Of a DNA stretch of 64,000 nt, positions 59,216 through 64,000 are shown piece after piece. A model generated the notes under the pieces. The model had not been told where the DNA came from, searched no databases, and saw nothing but the letters and a program-made list of their open reading frames with translations. The DNA is from Kryptolebias marmoratus. Lineage: Eukaryota > Chordata > Actinopteri > Cyprinodontiformes > Rivulidae. The position numbers and the translations under genes are program-made. The stretch's first letter is position 1. The number at the start of each line of letters is the position of its first letter. The DNA is taken from assembly GCF_001649575.2 (NCBI RefSeq), contig NC_051450.1:18564574-18628573 (forward strand), in the 5' to 3' direction.

Positions 59216-60449
59216 TGTAATTCCTCCAGTTGATTTGTTTGTTTATTAGTTTCTGACAAGAATAAATAATAAAAAACAGGTCACTTTAACCCCTTCAGGA
59301 GCGCTGTGCTGCGCCTCCTCCTGAAAACGGTGAGTATAGCCGAAGCCCTCCAGCTGTTTCCTTGTTGTGTCTCTGCTGAGCGTCGCTGATTCAAGTCACT
59401 GCGGGGGTCAGCAGATCACAGGGTCTGTGGGGTTTTTCTGATGTCGCTGGAAGGATTTTATTCTAACTTAGCAGTAACCCGCCCAGCAGGCCTCGGTGTA
59501 GTCATCCAAATCCAGCCTGGTGCGGAGCAGAGACTCTTCAGCTGTTCATCGTGTGTTTAACTCCTTTTAACGTAACAGATTCCCACCTACAGCTCTGACA
59601 CGAGCACACAAGCAATTACTCCAAAGCCTTTTAAACCTTTTAAACACACCCTGTATATTTGACTTGATAGACAAGACGAACGAGGAATGCCAAATCGTCA
59701 CACCCGCTTGTTTGGCAAAGGCTGGTTGTGTGAATTCACCTTTAATATTTGAATTTGTGTCGTAACACAACCACTTCAAGAAGTCATTGTTTGACTTGAT
59801 GTTTCCTTAAGTCAAATTAACTCAAGTCATATTTATTTATAAGGCACTTCTCAGCAACAAGGCGATTCAAAGTGCTTTACAACACAAAAACAGAGTCGTA
59901 TAATATCTATAATATAAGCTAAGATAATCTAAATGATCCTTATGTTTATTTATTTGCACCAGTGTAGCAGGAGGCTGCCGATTAGTCTATAAATAACAAT
60001 AATAATATAGAATAAAGAAGAAGGCTTTTGATTAACTCCAAGGACAATCTCAGTACTTATTGCTGCTTTCTTTCCATCCTCTTTCTTTAGTCATTTTTTT
60101 TTTAAATCCCACATTATTATGCCCCACTAACCACTAGGTCTTACAAAATATGCTATAAAAGTCCACGCTTAAGGAAAAGCGGAGTAAACTTTTCGTAGTG
60201 TGCAAACTCCGTGTGGCACAAATACTTGAAAGCTTTTATTTTTGTGAGGAATGTGGAAATAATTCAATATCTCAGCAGATGTTGCATAAAGGTGCATTTA
60301 ACTGCATGCAAAGCAGTGGATGTTGTTCACATTATATCCTTACTAGTCTTGTTTCAGAGTGCATTTTATCCACTTAATTTAGCTTTTCCACCCCCTTTTT
60401 TGTAAACTAAATATTAAAATATGAAATTAAATGTAAAGGGGGTTAAATT

Positions 60450-60634
60450 AGGTGGGAGAGAGACTAAAATGGAGAGGTGTAGCCGAGCAGCTGTGCGCTC
60501 TGGCGCCCCCTGGCGGCCGCCGGCCAGCGGGAGGAGACGGGGTGAAGGTCCGGTTGTTATGGTGAGGCTTTTCCCCGGAGGGCTGGCACGAGCCGCAGCC
60601 GCGCAGGAGCCTCCATTCACGGGCAGCTCAGCAG
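60450..60634 (+). promoter_or_regulatory. CpG-rich segment with a candidate first exon
   Basis: A CpG-dense stretch (GGCGCCCCCTGGCGGCCGCC at about 60500) runs to GCTCAGCAG at 60634, followed by a consensus donor GTGAGTCG. An open plus-strand frame crosses it but resembles no known protein, so it is more likely a 5'-UTR exon of a gene to the right. It could also be a stand-alone CpG island. Confidence 0.4.
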
Positions 60635-62394
60635 GTGAGTCGTCGCCGCGTTGTTCCGTATTGATCCGCGACGCCCTGCTCGGTTTAATCCGGTCCATTA
60701 AAGTTGAGATTAAGTGTTTTTTCTTCTTTTTTCTTTTGCGAGCTCATTTGGTCGTCATCCGACCAGCTAAGGTAACGTTAGCGTCACGTGACTGCCCAGC
60801 TCAACAGGTGCTCGTAACCATTTTTATTACCCGAGAGCTGGAAATAAAAACGCTCACTCTGTCTGGCGCTGAGAGAGGAATCAAATAAAATAAATAATAT
60901 AAAATAAACCAGGTGCTCACCTTTACCTGTCGGGCTAACTACCTGTTCATTGGCTAATCCGCTGCTCGCTTCCGGGACGATGTGTTTCTGCGAACCTTAA
61001 ACCTTTAAAATGATCCTCAGCAACGCAGGAATCTCGTTAAAGAGTCAAATAGACACACAGATTGCGTTTATGGCAAAAACGTAGCTATTAAACTGTCCCA
61101 AATGCGGTTCATGAACCTGTCGACTTCCTGCAGGTCAGAGTTCAGGGCGAAGAATGCCCTGCTAATAGTGGTTCCCAAACCTGGGGTCCAGTCCCCTCTG
61201 TGGGTCCCACACCGTGAATTTCAGGGCCCAGAGATGACCTCCAGAAATCAAACAAACCCATTTTTACTGCAAATGTTACAAAATATTAAAAAAGCTATTT
61301 GTGTTGCCTTTATATCCCTCTTTATTTCTTGTTTGTGTCGTTAAATTAACAATATTTGGGGTCACAAGTCCTAGCCAGTCTTAGTCTCTTTTTCTTTTTT
61401 GGGGGCGTCAGAAGATAAAGATTTTTGGAACAACTGCACTTAAATCAACCATTTTATCCACTGACTCGTACATTAAACTGCGTTGATAATGTAACACGTT
61501 GCTGCTCATGCACCAGTCTCAGCTTTGATTGTTTGATTAACAGTTCATCCTAATTTTTTATGAAAAGTCACAACTCTGAGGTGCTGTACCTGTCGTTGCA
61601 TGTTGCAGCAATGAAATCTGGTTGTTTCAGTCAAGTTTATGTGAAAATATGTATATATTTCCCCTAAACTGTGTTAAAAATGGCAGGTTTATGCCCATCA
61701 GTTCCTGTTATACGCTTCATTTCAAAACTGTGCAGAATGCCAATCAAAATGTGACTTATAAAGTGTAAAAAAATGATTTCAAACTCGCCAGAAGCAACAA
61801 TAACTGGTGCAGCCTCATTATCCTGCAGGGACTGACCGTATCAGAGCAGGAAGTGATTAGAAAACACAAATTATTCAACTTCAGGGTTGATTTTAACAAC
61901 ATTAATGACTAATAACTTCAGAGCTGGTGGGGTTTGAGAAGCCAGTATTGCACACGAATGGTCAAAGTTCCTTTTAAACAGCATTTCCTTTATGCTTGTA
62001 GTCAAATATTTGTAGGTTTTACAATACAGTTTAGTGATATCATGCATATAAATGTCCCAACAGAGGATGCCCACTTTCATATTTCCCCTCTGTAGCTCTT
62101 TTTTTCATCGTGCTCTTGGCTGCTTGGCAGATTTACTGAGCTTTCTGAGTGATTAAACGGAGCAAAGTCAAATCTTTACACATGACAGGGCTTACTGCAG
62201 GTCCTCCTCCCCTCTCTGTTTTTTATTTTTTCCCTCATTATGTCCTTCCCTCAAAGCCAGCAGCAAAGTAATTTCTCATATTATCGTTGGGGAATGTGCA
62301 GATCAGTTCGTAGCAACAAAACAACTTGTTTCAGGCTCCAGTTTGAGTTTAACTTTGTGTTTATTTGAGCAACAAACACGTTTGCAGCTCTGAT
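60635..62394. other. Putative intron or intergenic sequence
   Basis: No exon is recognised. A degenerate hAT-like end (ATAGTGGTTCCCAAACCTGG at about 61167, with a weak counterpart TTTTTGGAACAACTG near 61420) suggests an old MITE. The remainder is AT-rich. Confidence 0.35.
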
Positions 62395-62570
62395 TCTTCT
62401 CGAAGCGTGAGCGACAAAAGCTGGCTCCCCCGTGTGTTTTGGCCGGCAGCTCGGGGCAGCTCGGGTCAGCTGGCTCGGTTTCAAACATTCCCCGAACTGC
62501 CAGGCTGCATCGACTCGGCGAACGGGTCGGGGAAGGTCCGGAGCGTCCGGTGTTTTAACGCTGAGCAGAG
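62395..62570 (+). promoter_or_regulatory. Second GC-rich segment with a candidate alternative first exon
   Basis: A GC- and CpG-rich stretch ends in GCTGAGCAGAG at 62570 before a strong donor GTGAGTCC. No convincing coding sequence is present. It may be an alternative 5'-UTR exon of the gene expected to the right. Confidence 0.35.
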
Positions 62571-63276
62571 GTGAGTCCTCGCTGGGTCCCACCCGCCCGA
62601 TGAGTGTGTGAGCTCCTGTGGAAATGTGTGTGTTCACAGAGCTCTATTCACGGCGGCTGGTCAGAGAAAGTTTGTGTTCCCCAGCAGCCCTTCCTGTTAG
62701 GTCATGAAACTGAAAAAAAAAAAAAAAATCAGGATACTACAAATGTCAGCTTGTCGTTGGCATATTTTCCTCCCGTGTGCCTCCGGTGATCTGTGTTTTC
62801 CTTTTGTCTGGTCTTTTCCTGACTCAGAGAATCACAAGATTCTGACAGTTTTGTCACCAAGAAGCTCTATTTTTGTGCAAGGACGCAAGTAGCTTATAGA
62901 ATCATCTGCTTTCTTTTAAATAATTCACCATTAAATCAATTTAATGACTTTGTAATCTTTATTATAGGGCAGTGAGTTTACCAACTCTTTAACTCCAAGC
63001 TCTGGCTTTATTAACTAGTTTTATGTTATTATAATTGTAGAAATTAATACTCTAAGAAGACAGCTATCAGCTAAGCATACTACGTAAGGAAATATGTGTT
63101 TGGTTAGTTATTTCTTTGTCGTAAATCTTATACCGTTAAAAAGCCCGTTTGTTTCTCCGTAAATGGTGCCACCTTTCGTAAGGCTTGTATGGTTTGAGCG
63201 GCGGAGCTGAGTCAGCGGGTTGAGTCTTGCTTTGAGCTTCAGGTACCTCAGGTATCCTGCGTGCTGCTATTTCCAG

Positions 63277-63403
63277 AGCGACCACCTGTTGATGAGCTGC
63301 GTCCTTCGGCCCTCAGTTAACTCTGCTGATGAAGAGCCGGCTCTGATCCAGCTCGGCTACACCGGCTGACCTGTGACAAACGCTGGTTGTAGGATGGATG
63401 CCG
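63277..63403 (+). other. Candidate start-codon exon of a gene extending off the right edge
   Basis: An acceptor-like CTGCTATTTCCAG ends at 63276. The following 127 bases end with ATG GAT GCC G at 63394-63403 before the donor GTGAGCAGGG. If real, it encodes Met-Asp-Ala and splices in phase 1 to exons outside the window. I cannot name the gene. Confidence 0.25.
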
Positions 63404-64000
63404 GTGAGCAGGGTAAAGGCTCCAGAAGAAGTCAGGAAGTCTGTTCGCGGGTCACGTTGTTGCGAGCCGTTCGTTTTCGCACCTTTCATCATCAATGAGA
63501 CGCTCAGATCAGAACTCCCAGGAAGCTCCTGTGGCGTTAAAACGAGTTTCTTCCCGCCGGCTTCTCATCTCTCCTGTCCTCTTACAGACGTTTGCTTCCC
63601 TCACAGCGACCATATGTGTTTATTGAACCGACTGAGACAGAACACGCCGTTTATTGCAGAATAATGAGCGAACAAAGGGAACGTGTCCCAACGCTGCCCG
63701 GCCACGAGGAGCCGCCTGTGTCTCCGCAGTCTTTTTAAGTTCAGAGGTTTGTACGCAGTGGCGCCGGATTCATTTTCTAGGTGGGGGGGCCACCGGAGTG
63801 TTTCGTCACCTTATTAATTTTACATGCATCGGATCATCGTCTAACATCAATAAAAACTGAATAATGAAACGTTTTTTCAGCTATGACTTTTTGTTCCAGT
63901 ATATTATTATGAATAATGATAATTAGTTTAACCAACCAACAGCTTTATAAATGACCACAATAAAAGTAAACACAGGTAAATAACATGTGCACGGGCAGAG

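Larger units (their letters stand above)
55833..60449. other. Region upstream of foxh1, no gene recognised
   Basis: The foxh1 5' flank (55833-56200) is GC-moderate with an open minus-strand frame but no ATG. Beyond it lie dispersed repeat pieces, a TTTAGATTTAACA minisatellite, a GA microsatellite and a TTTTAGCTA-rich repeat, listed separately. Fragments AAGTCAAGTTAAGTCAATTT (about 56298) and TCAAGTCATATTTATTTATA (about 59822), each followed by a GCGCTTTA or AGTGCTTTAC motif, belong to another common fish repeat. Confidence 0.5.

Overview
The window is nuclear DNA from a teleost fish. It has vertebrate-style genes made of many short exons with GT-AG introns, AATAAA polyadenylation signals, long TATC, TG, AT and GA microsatellites, fish-type DNA transposons (hAT-like, Tc1-like, foldback elements) and a decayed non-LTR retrotransposon. 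A percomorph is my guess for the lineage, but the sequence does not prove it. All gene models come from matching exons by eye to known vertebrate proteins and from checking splice phase. Nothing was aligned by computer.

Layout, left to right. (1) 2701-17717, plus strand: the 3' three quarters of myrip (Slac2-c), a Rab27a effector that links melanosomes and secretory granules to myosin and actin. Its Rab-binding exons lie off the left edge. (2) 21040-23310, minus strand: a small RFamide neuropeptide gene of the prolactin-releasing-peptide/C-RFa type (prlh2-like), with a TATA box and a very long TATC microsatellite in its 5'-UTR intron. (3) 26700-26772: a single tRNA-Arg(CCG). (4) 28261-35996, plus strand: a SHARPIN/HOIL-1 (RBCK1)-related gene. 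It joins a SHARPIN-like N-terminal PH-like domain to UBL, NZF and a complete RING-IBR-RING module. An in-frame alternative last exon with its own poly(A) signal would give a SHARPIN-like protein without the RBR. (5) 39439-49845, plus strand: a complete 5-oxoprolinase gene (oplah) of 27 coding exons. (6) 53299-55832, minus strand: foxh1, the forkhead partner of SMAD2/3 in Nodal signalling. (7) 60450-64000: GC-rich segments that end in strong splice donors, probably the 5' end of a gene running off the right edge.

The genes are independent vertebrate transcription units, not an operon. SHARPIN, OPLAH and FOXH1 lie together on human 8q24.3, so that part is a conserved block. The left part pairs MYRIP with a PRLH-type gene, which mirrors the human MLPH-PRLH neighbourhood and suggests an old whole-genome-duplication block.

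The most interesting feature is the SHARPIN/HOIL-1 locus. Two LUBAC accessory architectures appear to be available from one gene by alternative 3' ends, and a LINE remnant lies between the two ends. A dispersed repeat family with a GGCGGGCGATATGCAT core occurs in more than a dozen copies on both strands.
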